In this document: piece after piece, positions 22,847 through 64,000 of the stretch
Position numbering within the stretch: position 1 is the first letter of the stretch
Layout of the letters: each line of letters opens with the position of its first letter
DNA from: Nematostella vectensis
Taxonomy: Eukaryota; Cnidaria; Anthozoa; Actiniaria; Edwardsiidae
DNA: 64,000 bases
NCBI RefSeq assembly: GCF_932526225.1
Contig: NC_064046.1
Location: 7,801,219 to 7,865,218, forward strand
Direction of reading: 5' to 3'
Notes under the pieces: generated by a model
Seen by the model: the letters and a program-made list of their open reading frames with translations, nothing else
Told to the model about the DNA's origin: nothing
Database searches by the model: none
Made by a program: the position numbers and the translations under genes

Positions 22847-22949
22847 CTTTCAAATGATATTGATTTTTATCAAAAAAGCTTGAGAGTGGCAGCTGTGTGG
22901 TACTAAGAAGGTTGGCAAGAAGTTTGAGACAGTTTGACAGAATATCCAT
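22847..22949 (-). CDS. Exon-like minus-strand segment, copy 1
   Basis: ATG at 22949 opens MDILSNCLKLLANLLSTTQL and the frame stays open 34 codons to AAAG|GTAAGA at 22847, a strong donor. A GC-rich stretch with GGGGGCGGGG and an ATTGG (CCAAT box in inverse) lies just upstream, so it could be a first coding exon. The other copy (30,415-30,517) keeps the frame and donor with mostly silent differences. Function and downstream exons unknown. Confidence 0.25.
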
Positions 22950-23678
22950 AGCCAATGATGTGAAAGCTGCCGCGGGTGCTTGTTTAAGGGCCCAGTGGGC
23001 CGTTGAAAAAACAGCCCCCGCCCCCTGTGGGCCTTTGTTTCTGGTAATTGGCCCGTAAGTTATCGGTACAGATTTAATTAGGTAATCATGGAAATTGGCC
23101 AAAAAACACGATTTTTTCTACTGTCTGACTTAGATAGAAAGATTTACTTAGGTTTAGCCTTCATATTGGAAGCAAAAAGGTTGTCGTCAACGCATGTAAG
23201 CGTGGGTAAAATACACGATTTTTTTCTACTGTCTGACTTAGATAAATAGATTTACTTAGGTTTAGCCTTCATATTGGAAGCAAAAAGGTTGTCGTCAACG
23301 CATGTAAGCATAGGTAAAAACTACTGAAGCAACTTGCTATATATAAAATGGTAAAAAAATTCACATTTCCTAGAAGCTGAAATAATGCTTATTTTAAAAT
23401 ATTCGCAATACAATTCGTTCCTTTAACGGCATTGCGTTGATTGACGATCAAAATGCCCCCCAAAACAGCCCCTTCAATAGTACTACCCTCTTAGGCTCAA
23501 ACCTCCGGAGTCAAAATCTTGACAACAAAATTGTTAGGACTCAAATGGGTGCTCGTGCGTTAATCCATCTATTAACCCCTTTCAGTTGACCAAGTTTGAT
23601 CCAAATCGAAGACTTAGGCAAAAATACAAACAACAGTCTCATTTTATATGTAATTGAAGTAAGCTAGGATAATAATAT

Positions 23679-24120
23679 ATAGATTTAGGCACTGCCTAAA
23701 TGCGGAGCCAGCATTTAACACCTTTTTGTGTTGACTGATAGGGGTAGTTTTAGAGGGGATCTTGGTGTCTCTAGAATGTTATTTTCAATGAGATTAAAAA
23801 TATGTCAAATTTTACTGCCATGTAATTATGAATTGTATTGGCCCCTCCAAATGGATCAAGCAAGCACTCATTTAATAATATTAAATATGCAGTATGAAAG
23901 TTAACAAAATACTAAAACTTGGTGTGAAAAAGGCTGTCAAAGTTAAAGGTGTCACATTGACGAGAATGTTTTTTCAAGAGTCTAATGGTCAATTCTTATT
24001 TCCCTTTATAGAAGTTCCACTATGTATATTTTTATCAAAACACCATTCTAACAAGCTTTGACCTTGTGAAGAATACAGGATGTAACAGCATTCCAAAGAT
24101 TTAGATGCCATACTGTAGTT
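23679..24120. other. No recognisable gene
   Basis: AT-rich intergenic sequence between block C copy 1 and a MITE. No motif or exon recognised. Confidence 0.5.
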
Positions 24121-24423
24121 CAGGGGCGGATCTAGCTTTTTGCCAAGGGGGGGATTTGGCCCAAATATTTTCGTCATTATTTTACCTTCGTAACGATTTT
24201 GGGGTGAAAAGATACACTGAAAATAATAAAAAAAAAGCCCAAGGGGAGGTTTAAACCCCCTACCCCCCCATAGACCCACTACTGTAGTTTTCATGTACCA
24301 CAACTGATTATTCAGAAAAATGTGTTGAAACTTAACTCCACAAATATACCTCCTGTCATGCATTACATATTGGTGCGCCCACCCATTGGCCTGTTGGTTT
24401 TAGAAACACTGGATCCGCCCATA
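24121..24423. mobile_element. hAT-like MITE
   Basis: The left end CAGGGGCGGATCTAGC is mirrored by the right end CTGGATCCGCCC. The interior is G- and C-rich at both ends (ccaaggggggg; taccccccca) and non-coding. The TIR type is common in hAT-derived miniature elements. Target duplication is not certain. Confidence 0.55.
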
Positions 24424-24717
24424 CTGGCTAATCAAAAATGGATGCAATGGAGGCAAATCCTAAATTATTACTGAAAGTAATAATAATAAAGTAATTTAAA
24501 ACCAAACCATGTTCATTGACCTATGTTAGGGTTAGAGAAAAATAAATATAACAAAAAGTCAATGGGGAGAAGAAAAAGGGAGAAAAGAATGACTCTATTT
24601 GAAAAAAATGTGACTCTACTTTAAAAAATATATAGCAATAAGGCAATAATAGCTTAAATGAGCATATTCCTAACATTTTCCCCTGTTTTCTTTACAGATT
24701 TATTATTGAAACAGTAC

Positions 24718-25400
24718 CTTGCTCCCAGGGGGGAGGTGGGGGGACTTTTAGAAACGGGAGTTTGAGAGACGGGGGTGCTCGACAGCATAATCAATTTTAA
24801 CCCTAAGGGATAGCACTAAGGGCATGGTGTAGTGTCTAACTTCGGGATGGAAAAGATTACACAGGATGATTGTCAACACAACGCTTTACTCGCTCAGTTT
24901 CCGCATGTACATAATCCAATATAGCGATTTACTTTTCCTAGTACCCAGGCCTCGCCCGGCTGCACAGCCTACCCACTCGAACACTACACATGGTCAACAA
25001 CAATTCTTACCTCTAAGAGATAGCACATTGGGTGTGGTCAGAGGAATTTTTAACCCAGCATTAAAAAACAATGCTGGTTTTAATTTGCTGACGGATTCTA
25101 TATTGTTATGTTACCGACAATAACGTCAAAAGTATTAACTGATCAGTTGACTTGTGGTTTATTGTAAAATACATTTCAAGCGATTGGGCCACCATTAAGC
25201 ATGAGACACCCTAAAAGATAGCAGAATCGGAAAAATACTCCTCCCCGGGCGTGGAAACCCCCAAAAGATAGCAGAATTGGAAAAATCCTAAAACACACCC
25301 TAAGAGATAGAAGTTGGTAAGAATATTATACCATAAAAGATAGGTCGAGCACCCCGTCTATCTTTCTGGAGAGTCCATCCGGACCTTGCTCTAATAAAAA
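24718..25400. mobile_element. Non-coding element with 'agggatagca' subrepeats
   Basis: Begins 'ccttgctcccaggggggagg' and ends 'gagagtccatccggaccttg'. It is filled with variants of 'ccctaagggatagcac' and 'agatagcagaattggaaaaa', and 'gggggtgctcga' occurs at both ends in opposed orientation. The same family, reversed, is seen at 29,528-29,640 and 33,900-34,165 beside the dynein exons. Confidence 0.5.
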
Positions 25401-25808
25401 ACCCTTCCCTTGATAGAAGTTTCATTAATGTACACTTGTATCAAAGCTACATTCTGACCAGCTTTGCCCTTGCAAATAAACAAATGATGGATGCAACAGC
25501 ATTCCAAAGATAGAATGATACAGTTAGATACACTTCAGGTGCACTATGGAAGATTAATATATCACTTATTACTGGTGATACTCCATCACCAAGGAAATTA
25601 GAATTCACAAACATACCTTCAGTCATGCATTAGACATTGGTGCACCCACCCTGTAGGATTGAGGCCTGTTTTTTTTTTTTATAGAAACCATGGATCCACA
25701 TATGCTAATGCTACTCCAGAATTAAATGCAAGGAGGAGAATTTCAAACCTATTACCTATTTTAATTTATTTAGGGTGCAGAGAGGAAACAGCAAATAATA
25801 TTAATAGT

Positions 25809-25993
<185 letters not shown>

Positions 25994-26227
25994 AAAGGAA
26001 GAAATTGGACTATAGTTTTTATAAAAAAATCATCAGTAATGCAACAACTTGTTTGAGCACTCTCCTAACATTTCCCCTTTCCTCATTATCTTTAGGTTGA
26101 TAGAAAAAATGTTTTCAGATCTATCATTGAGGGAAAGTATTTGCTTTTAAAATGTCTATTTCACATTTACTGCTGTATCAAAGTAAGAAATCCCCTACTT
26201 TATTATCTTTAAGACATTTGCCTATTC

Positions 26228-27292
26228 TCATGCCTCCCAGCCTTCAGCATCAATCATGGCCCTTGGGTAGAAGTCCTTGGTTGGTTTTACCTAAATAAAA
26301 ATGAACACAATTATAAGTATTTTTTTCTTTCAAAACAACCTTTTCATCATGCCAGTTATAACCTTATTAACTTTTCACAACTATTTGAATAATAAATAAA
26401 TAAACACAATAGATAGTATTCAAGATGCAGACAATATAAGCTAAGCAAAAAGAATATAGGTAATAGGGGTTGCATTTTGTGTTTTTATTTTCGATGAGAA
26501 AATTCTTTTGTAACTGTAAAGTTAATATATAGTAGGTATATATAGTATATATAAGTTATTTGTAGTTATGATAATGTTAAAAAAGTTGCTGTATCTTCGA
26601 GAAGCCTAAATACACAGAATATAAAGACAGGAAAGGTCTTCTTTAGCAATAAATGACAGGATGATATTTGTCAGCCTTTATTAAATATCTCAACGCAGTC
26701 AGTATAGAGAGAACGAAGAATATCAAAGGATGTTGTTATGCTCAAATTGTTTGATTTAGACCACGAATTCTCAAAGCACACTCTATAAACAAATGTATAA
26801 ATCGAACAAGCTAAGTGACATTGAAACAGTAACTAGACTACTACGTATTTCTGTCGTTAAATTCTTACTTACCGTTAGGAATATATGCCTGAATTTATAG
26901 AACGTGTAAGTATTTACGAATTTAACATTTTCATGGCGATTGCAGTGGAATGAAAACCACTCAAGTGCACTCCAAAATTATAAGTCGATCGGAATTCAAG
27001 TAGATGGTATTTAAGCCAATCAAAACAGTGATAGATGACTTTGATATGACATCTTGACGTCAAACTGGTACGGTGTTTAGCTTGAGCGATTGGTTTTGGA
27101 AAAAAAAAACAGACGAATAAACGAGCATTATAAAAGCACAACAATAAAAGAAAAATAACTGTGATATTCTCAATACAAACCGTCGTTCAAAACTCACCTT
27201 GGCAGTGTTTTATGTCGCTTTCTGTTTGTCGCTTGTGTGGTTGTGTTCGCTTTTTGTTGTAAACTGTGAACTTGTCGACTTTCTGCTAGCAT
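26228..27292 (-). CDS. Candidate tiny three-exon gene
   Basis: Possible exons: 27292-27198 (MLAESRQVHSLQQKANTTTQ ..., donor CCAAG|GTGAGT), a 16-nt micro-exon 26888-26873 (acceptor AAATTCAG, donor GTAAGT), and 26290-26228 (acceptor TTTATTTAG; VKPTKDFYPRAMIDAEGWEA, then TGA). Joined phases agree (2, then 0) and give about 57 residues. A TATATATA motif lies just upstream of the ATG and an AATAAA signal at 26,199-26,204 follows the stop. No homology is recognised. The micro-exon and start are guesses that rest only on splice signals and phase. An overlapping upstream ATG in another frame weakens the start. Confidence 0.3.
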
Positions 27293-27584
27293 CCATATAT
27301 ATAGACGTGAAGGAATGTTATTAGAATGGTAGTGTAGAGCCTCTAAGTAGTCCTCTTTTCGCTGCTGCAACGGACGGGATTCACGAACACTCGGGTAGAT
27401 TTTACTATCGGCTCGTACTTCAGACAAAACGGTTCCTCAAAGATTTCAGCCCATTTGAATCCGCATATTTTCTCATTAAATACTATTTTCAATCTGCCTT
27501 TTTTGCTGTGAACATACGAACTTTGATGGCGGTAAAAAAATAAAAGACCGAGGGGGCCTGGGAGTTGCACGATTGACTGGATGG

Positions 27585-27692
27585 ATGGATTGTGACACCA
27601 CAGGATACCCGCGCGATGACCACAAAACCAGGTCGCATAGCTATACCATATTTCTATACCTATGGAGCTCGCGCGCGGCCTGCGGGCTCCGC
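27585..27692 (-). mobile_element. GC-rich transposon terminus
   Basis: Minus-strand copy of the element end at 7131-7260: 'gatagcggagcccgcaggcc', 'gagctccatag' and 'ggtcatcgcgcgggtatcct'. It directly borders the duplicated flank beginning at 27,693. Confidence 0.5.
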
Positions 27693-28038
27693 TATCAAAC
27701 ACAAGTTTAATGGTAGTACTTACACTGCTCTTGTATGTATGTGGTTTGTTTGTTTTTTTGTTTTTCTATTCTTCGTAGTAAATTTTATACGTGTTATTTT
27801 CTGCAATTTGAGTCTCAAATCTACACTAAAAGTGGCCGGTCAAAGAAAACAGGGCTAGAACTTTCTACGCTGACCGGAAAATGCTCATTTGCTAGTCCAG
27901 ATTCGCAGAAACATATCTTAAATAATTTTTGCCGTCGATTGGCGACTTTTTGTGGGACATTTGTGGGACCACATGGGTGTTATTTCATTATCTCTTTCCT
28001 GAATGGCTATTCGTGTGGGCGTGATTGACATGTCGGAT
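27693..28038 (+). repeat. Dynein 5' flank, upstream copy (A)
   Basis: About 90% identical by eye to 31,124-31,465, from 'tatcaaacacaagtttaatg' to 'gattgacatgtcgga'. The downstream copy is the region just 5' of dynein exon 1, so this is the flank part of a partial tandem duplication. After it comes inserted repeat DNA. At 28,858-28,888 a short stretch (gagcatgcgagca) continues the flank. Confidence 0.85.
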
Positions 28039-28116
28039 CTATGAATTGAAAGTTTGTCGGGCAGCAGACAGTGCAATACAGCTCACAAGTAATTTTGATA
28101 AACATCACGTTCACAT

Positions 28117-28825
28117 TATAGCGGAGCTCCATACAAGAAAAAATGGTATAAAACAAATATGGTAACAAATATTGGTAACCATCGACTCAACGCGATATCC
28201 GTGCGTCCGTCCGTCACTTGAAAGCACCGTATGACAACCCAACTTGGCAGGTGTCAAATATATGTCAAGGGAGGTGCAAAACTGTGGTCACGTGATTTGT
28301 GACGTCATTGATGACGTCACTAGAAGCAAAAAAGATGTTGACGTCATCAAAATAAAAGAAAATTATATTTCACGAAGGAATAATTAATATTATAATATGT
28401 ATAATTTATATATATATATAAATATATCATTAAAATATCTATTATAAATATTATATTTCACGAAGGAAACATCGTATTGCAAGCAAATATTGGTAGGTGT
28501 CATGCAGGTTTCAAGGGGGATGCAACAATATGGCCACGCGATGTTCGAAAAACGTGATTAAAAGCAAAAACATTCATATCTCATTTTGTGTCAAGGGTGT
28601 GCAAAACTATTGTTACGTGATTTGTGACGTCGCCGATGACGTCACTAAAATTTAAACTATTCCGATTTCATTAAGACTCATGAACGAAACATCATATAAC
28701 AACCAATCTTGGTATGTGTCGTGAGGGTGTCAAGGAGGTATGTTTCGAAAGCGAAAATAAGCAAAGATTTGGTCGTTTGGAGCTCCATTTTAAGGCAATG
28801 CCTTAAAATCTATATATTAGTTTTT
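28117..28825 (+). mobile_element. CRE-repeat element inserted in duplicated flank
   Basis: Starts 'ttatagcggagctccatac' and ends 'ttggagctccatttt..aatctatatattag'. The interior has several CRE-family units (TGACGTCA at about 28,301, 28,313 and 28,339; variants near 28,625). An AT-rich patch (tatatatatataaatatat) lies at about 28,405. It splits the upstream copy of the dynein flank. Confidence 0.5.
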
Positions 28826-28888
28826 AAAATAAATAGAGCACGGCGGAAAAAATTGCGTGAGCATGCGAGCAAGGCGGAAAATTATAAG

Positions 28889-29640
28889 GTTTGAAATAGT
28901 TTTTATAAGAAGGACTGTAAATTAAGAAATATTTAAACAAATAAATGTATTACAAGTTTCCAATTTCCATTGGTTTCTTTTAAATATCCTTAGGCATTAA
29001 GGCATACATTTTTTGTCTAGTCATAAAATCTATCTGTTGCACAAGCAAGGAAGGGTGCACGATTTCAAGTCCTGATAATTTTTTATTTTAGTCTTGAAGT
29101 CTCACCTAATTCATTTCTTGTTTTTTTTTATAGATTGAGACCATGGAGAATTTTTTTAAGCCTGATGGTCTTCAAAAGATTATGTTTTATTATCAAGAAA
29201 CAGACAACATACCAGAAGCAGGTACTGTATTTTGTATTTATCCTGAATTTACCTGCTGACCCCCTCTTTCCTTTGGTCATGGTGTTTAATTAATAACATT
29301 ATCAATCTGTTTTCTTACAGTTGAACATGTTCGACTGGGTCCGGGTGGAGCACCAAGGACTACCATAAAAACAAAGCCAAAAGTATTTGTCACTGATGGC
29401 AAAGATAACCAGCTTTCTGGTGCATGCGTGTTCTTTATTCGTATCAACCCATCAAAACAGATCAATACTTCCAACATATAACAGGTAAAAATAAAAGAAT
29501 TGCCCTAGCTAGTTTGACAGTATTATTGTTAAGTCCATAACCCTGAAGGGACTCTCCAGAAAATAAGACGGGGGTGATCGTCCCATCTTAAAGGTATAAA
29601 ATTTCGACCAACTGCCATCCCTTTAGGGGATAGTGAAGGA
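28889..29640 (+). pseudogene. Partial dynein duplicate (exons 3-4)
   Basis: Near-identical to 33,256-34,012: end of intron 2, exon 3 (29134-29221), intron 3, exon 4 (29321-29484) and part of intron 4. Exon borders and donors are intact, but exon 4's penultimate codon TAC is TAA here (29479-29481), a nonsense change. Exons 1 and 2 are missing; the copy starts at the intron 2 donor. It breaks off inside a transposon shared with the main copy and joins block C with a GGA microhomology. It cannot make dynein, though its splice sites could be used by an upstream transcript. Confidence 0.92.
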
Positions 29641-29668
29641 CAAAATTAGTTCTCTTTCTTAAAAGAAT

Positions 29669-29875
29669 ATGCCTATTGTCGAGTTGGAGTTTTACAAAAG
29701 AGTTCAGCTACATAATGAATCTATTAAATCTAACATTGGCGATATTCCCAATGGGTGTCTTCGTTTAGACCTTTCCCGGTTTACTCCCAGAGGTGAAGAT
29801 GCTAATTACATAGGAGCTGAAAATTTTGCGCGCATTCGCTTATTAATATTATTCACACAGACCTGCATGTGTTAA
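29669..29875 (+). pseudogene. Conserved ORF fragment in block C, copy 2
   Basis: Starts MPIVELEFYKRVQLHNESIK and matches the 22,103 copy until FAR. A one-base deletion then shifts the frame and it stops at 29,875. Downstream sequence in the original frame is readable for a further 25 or so codons. Family unknown; broken in both copies. Confidence 0.4.
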
Positions 29876-30414
29876 AATAGAATATCGTCAATTGGATAAA
29901 AACGATAATTACAAACCATCAATCAAACAAGAAATTTCACCGATTCGTTAAGCCGTGATAAAAGCAGCTCTTTTTATGTAAAGATAAGAGAATATTTTTT
30001 AAACCAAACCATGTAAACAATGATTTCGTTTAGAATTTTGTCAATACATGAACAATATATTTCCGATTTTGAAAAGAATTGCAATTTAACAAAACAAGAA
30101 GGGGCATTCTATTACAAGTCATGCATATTTTAACAGTGAAGAGATCTTTCTCTATCATTTGATGCATATCTGACCATTCGCACTTTTGATCAAAATCTGT
30201 TCTTAGACGATTACAAGAAATGTTCTTTAAAAGGATTTAATAAATCCACCCTCAGCACAAACTTTAGTGTTATGTTACTTGTCGATTACAGAACATTTAC
30301 CTCGAAATGATATTATAAATTATGATTCTTAACTAAAAAAGTCCAATTCATATAGGCTTGTATGGTGGAAATTGCACCTAGAGTTTAGATTAGGACATAA
30401 AGGGGAAATCTTAC

Positions 30415-30517
30415 CTTTCGAATGATATTGATTTTTATCAAAAAAGCTTGAGAGTGGCAGCTGTGTGGTACTGAGAAGGTTTGCAAGAAGTTTGAGACAG
30501 TTTGACAGAATATCCAT
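30415..30517 (-). CDS. Exon-like minus-strand segment, copy 2
   Basis: ATG at 30517 opens MDILSNCLKLLANLLSTTQL and runs 34 codons to AAAG|GTAAGA. It is the counterpart of 22,847-22,949. By eye I see two silent differences and one amino-acid change (L to S before the final K). If it is a real first exon it would be transcribed away from the dynein gene. No downstream exon can be assigned. Confidence 0.25.
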
Positions 30518-31123
30518 AGCCAATGATGTGAAAGCTGCCGCGGGTGCTTGTTTAAGGGCCCAGTGGGCCGTTGAAAAAACAGCCCCCGCCCCCTGTGGGC
30601 CGTTAATTTCTGGTAATTATAGGGCCCGTTAGTTATCGATACAGATTTAATTAGGTAACCATGGAAACTGGCCAAAAACACGATTTTTTCTACTGTCTGA
30701 CTTAGATAGATAGATTTACTTAGGTTTAGCCTTCATATTGGAAGCAAAAAGGTTGTCGTCAACGCATGTAAGCATGGGTAAAAACTTCTGAAGCAACTTG
30801 CTATATATAATATAATAAATTCACATTTTCTAGAAGCTGAAATAATGCCTATTTGAAAATATTCGGAATACAATTCTTTCCTTTAACAGCATTGCGTTGA
30901 TTGACGATCAAAATGCCCCAAAAACTGCCCCTTCAAAAGTACTTCCCTCTTAGGCTCAGACTTCCGTAGTCAAAATCTTGACAACAAAATTGTTAGGACT
31001 CAAATGGGTGCTCGTGCGTTAATCCATCTATTAACCCCTTTCAGTTTGATCCAAATCGAAGACTTTGGCAAAAATACAAACAACAGTTTTATTTTTATAT
31101 GTAATTGAAGTAAGCTAGGATAA

Positions 31124-31943
31124 TATCAAACACAAGTTTAATGGTAGGACTTACACTCCTCTTGTATGTATGTGGTTTGTTTGCTTTTTGTTTTTCGTTT
31201 CTTCGTAGTAAATTTTATACGTGCATTTTCTTTGAGTCTCAACTCTACACTAAAAGTGGCCGGTTAAAGAAAACAGGGCTAGAACTTTCTACGCTGACCG
31301 GAAAATGCTTATTTGCTTGTCCAGATTCGCAAAAACATATCTTAAACAAATATTTTTGCCGTCGATTGACGACTTTTTGTGGGACATTTGTGGGACCACA
31401 TGGCTGTTATTTTTATCATTTTTTTCCTGATTGGCTATTGGTGCGCGCGTGATTGACATGTCGGAGCATGCGAGCATTAGCCGAAAACTGCGAGCACATC
31501 GAAATTTCGGGGCCCTCTCTCTCAGGGTCAGCGAATAGCGGTAGATTGTCCCCTCCCCCATCCTCCCTTGGTACGGGGCTTGGCTTGGACCCAAAACGAT
31601 TATTACGAGAAATCAACGAATTTCGATTTTTATAATCAAATGCCAAGTGAGAAGGTGATTCACATAATACGATGGATTGAATGGAACGGATCGAGCAGGA
31701 AATACGATTCACCGGTCTTCCTGTGCCCTGTAATGATTTTGCATGCATAATTTATTTTGTTGATAGCACTCGACTGGCTTCCATGGTAATTATAGAAACC
31801 CAAAATGGCCGACACAAAAAAACTTGCGGATTACCGATCAAGTCCGCTAAACCTGCTACAATGAACGCATAATATATATGCCAGAAATATTCACAGTCCA
31901 TTAGAAAATATTTATAACAAATTATTATCAAGAAAGAGAAGTA
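31124..31943 (+). promoter_or_regulatory. Probable dynein promoter/5' UTR region
   Basis: 31,124-31,465 is the downstream copy of duplicated flank A. 31,466-31,943 is unique here and leads to the dynein ATG at 31,944. It includes a C-rich patch (gtcccctcccccatcctccc at about 31,549) and an X-box-like site. No clear TATA box. The transcription start cannot be placed. Confidence 0.45.
31777..31790 (+). promoter_or_regulatory. X-box-like RFX site
   Basis: GCTTCCATGGTAAT matches 10 of 12 defined positions of the RFX X-box (GTTNCCATGGNAAC). It lies 154 bp before the dynein ATG, the usual placement of X-boxes in ciliary genes. RFX control of axonemal dynein genes is known in other animals. Its use here is inferred. 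Confidence 0.45.
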
Positions 31944-63872
<31,929 letters not shown>

Positions 63873-64000
63873 GTATCATAATATGATAAATCTGACCTGC
63901 CTACAGATTTTTAGGATCATGATAATCGAAAGTAGAGATATTTGTCAATAAAAATCACCCCCAATTAACCCTTCAATAAGCGCGCATAATCGAATTTACA
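63873..64000 (+). other. Start of dynein intron 52 (window edge)
   Basis: Donor GTATCA and 128 bp of AT-rich intron. No further exon in the window. Confidence 0.8.

Larger units (their letters stand above)
22072..23678. repeat. Duplicated block C, copy 1
   Basis: Highly similar to 29,638-31,123 over its whole length. It begins at 'ggacaaaattagttctcttt' and ends at 'agtaagctaggataat'. This copy has an extra internal tandem duplication of about 110 bp (23,101-23,320) that is single in the other copy. It contains a plus-strand open frame and an opposed minus-strand exon-like segment, annotated separately. Confidence 0.9.
29638..31123. repeat. Duplicated block C, copy 2
   Basis: Second copy of 22,072-23,678, without the internal tandem duplication. 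It lies between the partial dynein copy and the true dynein 5' flank. It includes GTAACCATGGAAAC at 30,655-30,668, close to an RFX X-box; copy 1 has three changes in that site. Confidence 0.9.

Noticed and set aside
29134-29484. Alternative first exons of the dynein gene
   Set aside because: The copy carries a TAA one codon before its donor and lacks exons 1-2, so it is treated as a pseudogene fragment.

Overview
The window is intron-rich eukaryotic (animal) DNA. It holds two multi-exon genes with canonical GT-AG introns and a large amount of mobile-element and minisatellite sequence. A secreted PAN-EGF-EGF-glycine-rich protein, a highly intron-split axonemal dynein and abundant MITE-like elements suggest a cnidarian, most likely an anthozoan such as a sea anemone. 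That assignment is inferred from gene content, not read from a marker gene.

Layout. 1-9,700 is repeat-rich: MITEs, a tRNA-derived SINE, a LINE reverse-transcriptase remnant, purine-rich tracts, and a decayed gene resembling the VLTF3-like zinc-ribbon factors of large DNA viruses and Polinton-like elements. 9,765-20,917 (minus strand) is a complete five-exon gene for a predicted 503-residue secreted protein: signal peptide, PAN/apple-like domain, two EGF domains and a glycine-rich domain. Its second intron holds a roughly 6.5-kb, 66-bp minisatellite built from the 3' end of exon 2 plus its splice donor. 21,100-31,900 is a mosaic: CRE-rich repeats, a duplicated block of about 1.5 kb, a (GA)n tract, a possible tiny minus-strand gene, and a broken partial tandem copy of the 5' end of the dynein gene. 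31,944-63,872 (plus strand) is the first 52 exons (about 3,225 codons) of an axonemal outer-arm dynein heavy chain of the DNAH5/DNAH8 (gamma) type. It runs from the N-terminus through AAA4 and continues past the window.

The two genes are functionally unrelated: one makes an extracellular adhesive or matrix-type protein, the other a motor for ciliary beating. They share one odd feature. In at least five introns a tandem repeat begins exactly at, or contains a copy of, a splice site and neighbouring exon sequence: intron 2 of the PAN gene and dynein introns 8, 32, 38 and 44. Arrays that grow from exon edges and carry copies of splice sites are the most unusual observation here.

Exon boundaries were set by reading frame, splice-site consensus and agreement of intron phases. 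All 52 dynein exons and all five PAN-gene exons join in frame. Family names come from recognition of motifs and conserved sequence, without any database search.
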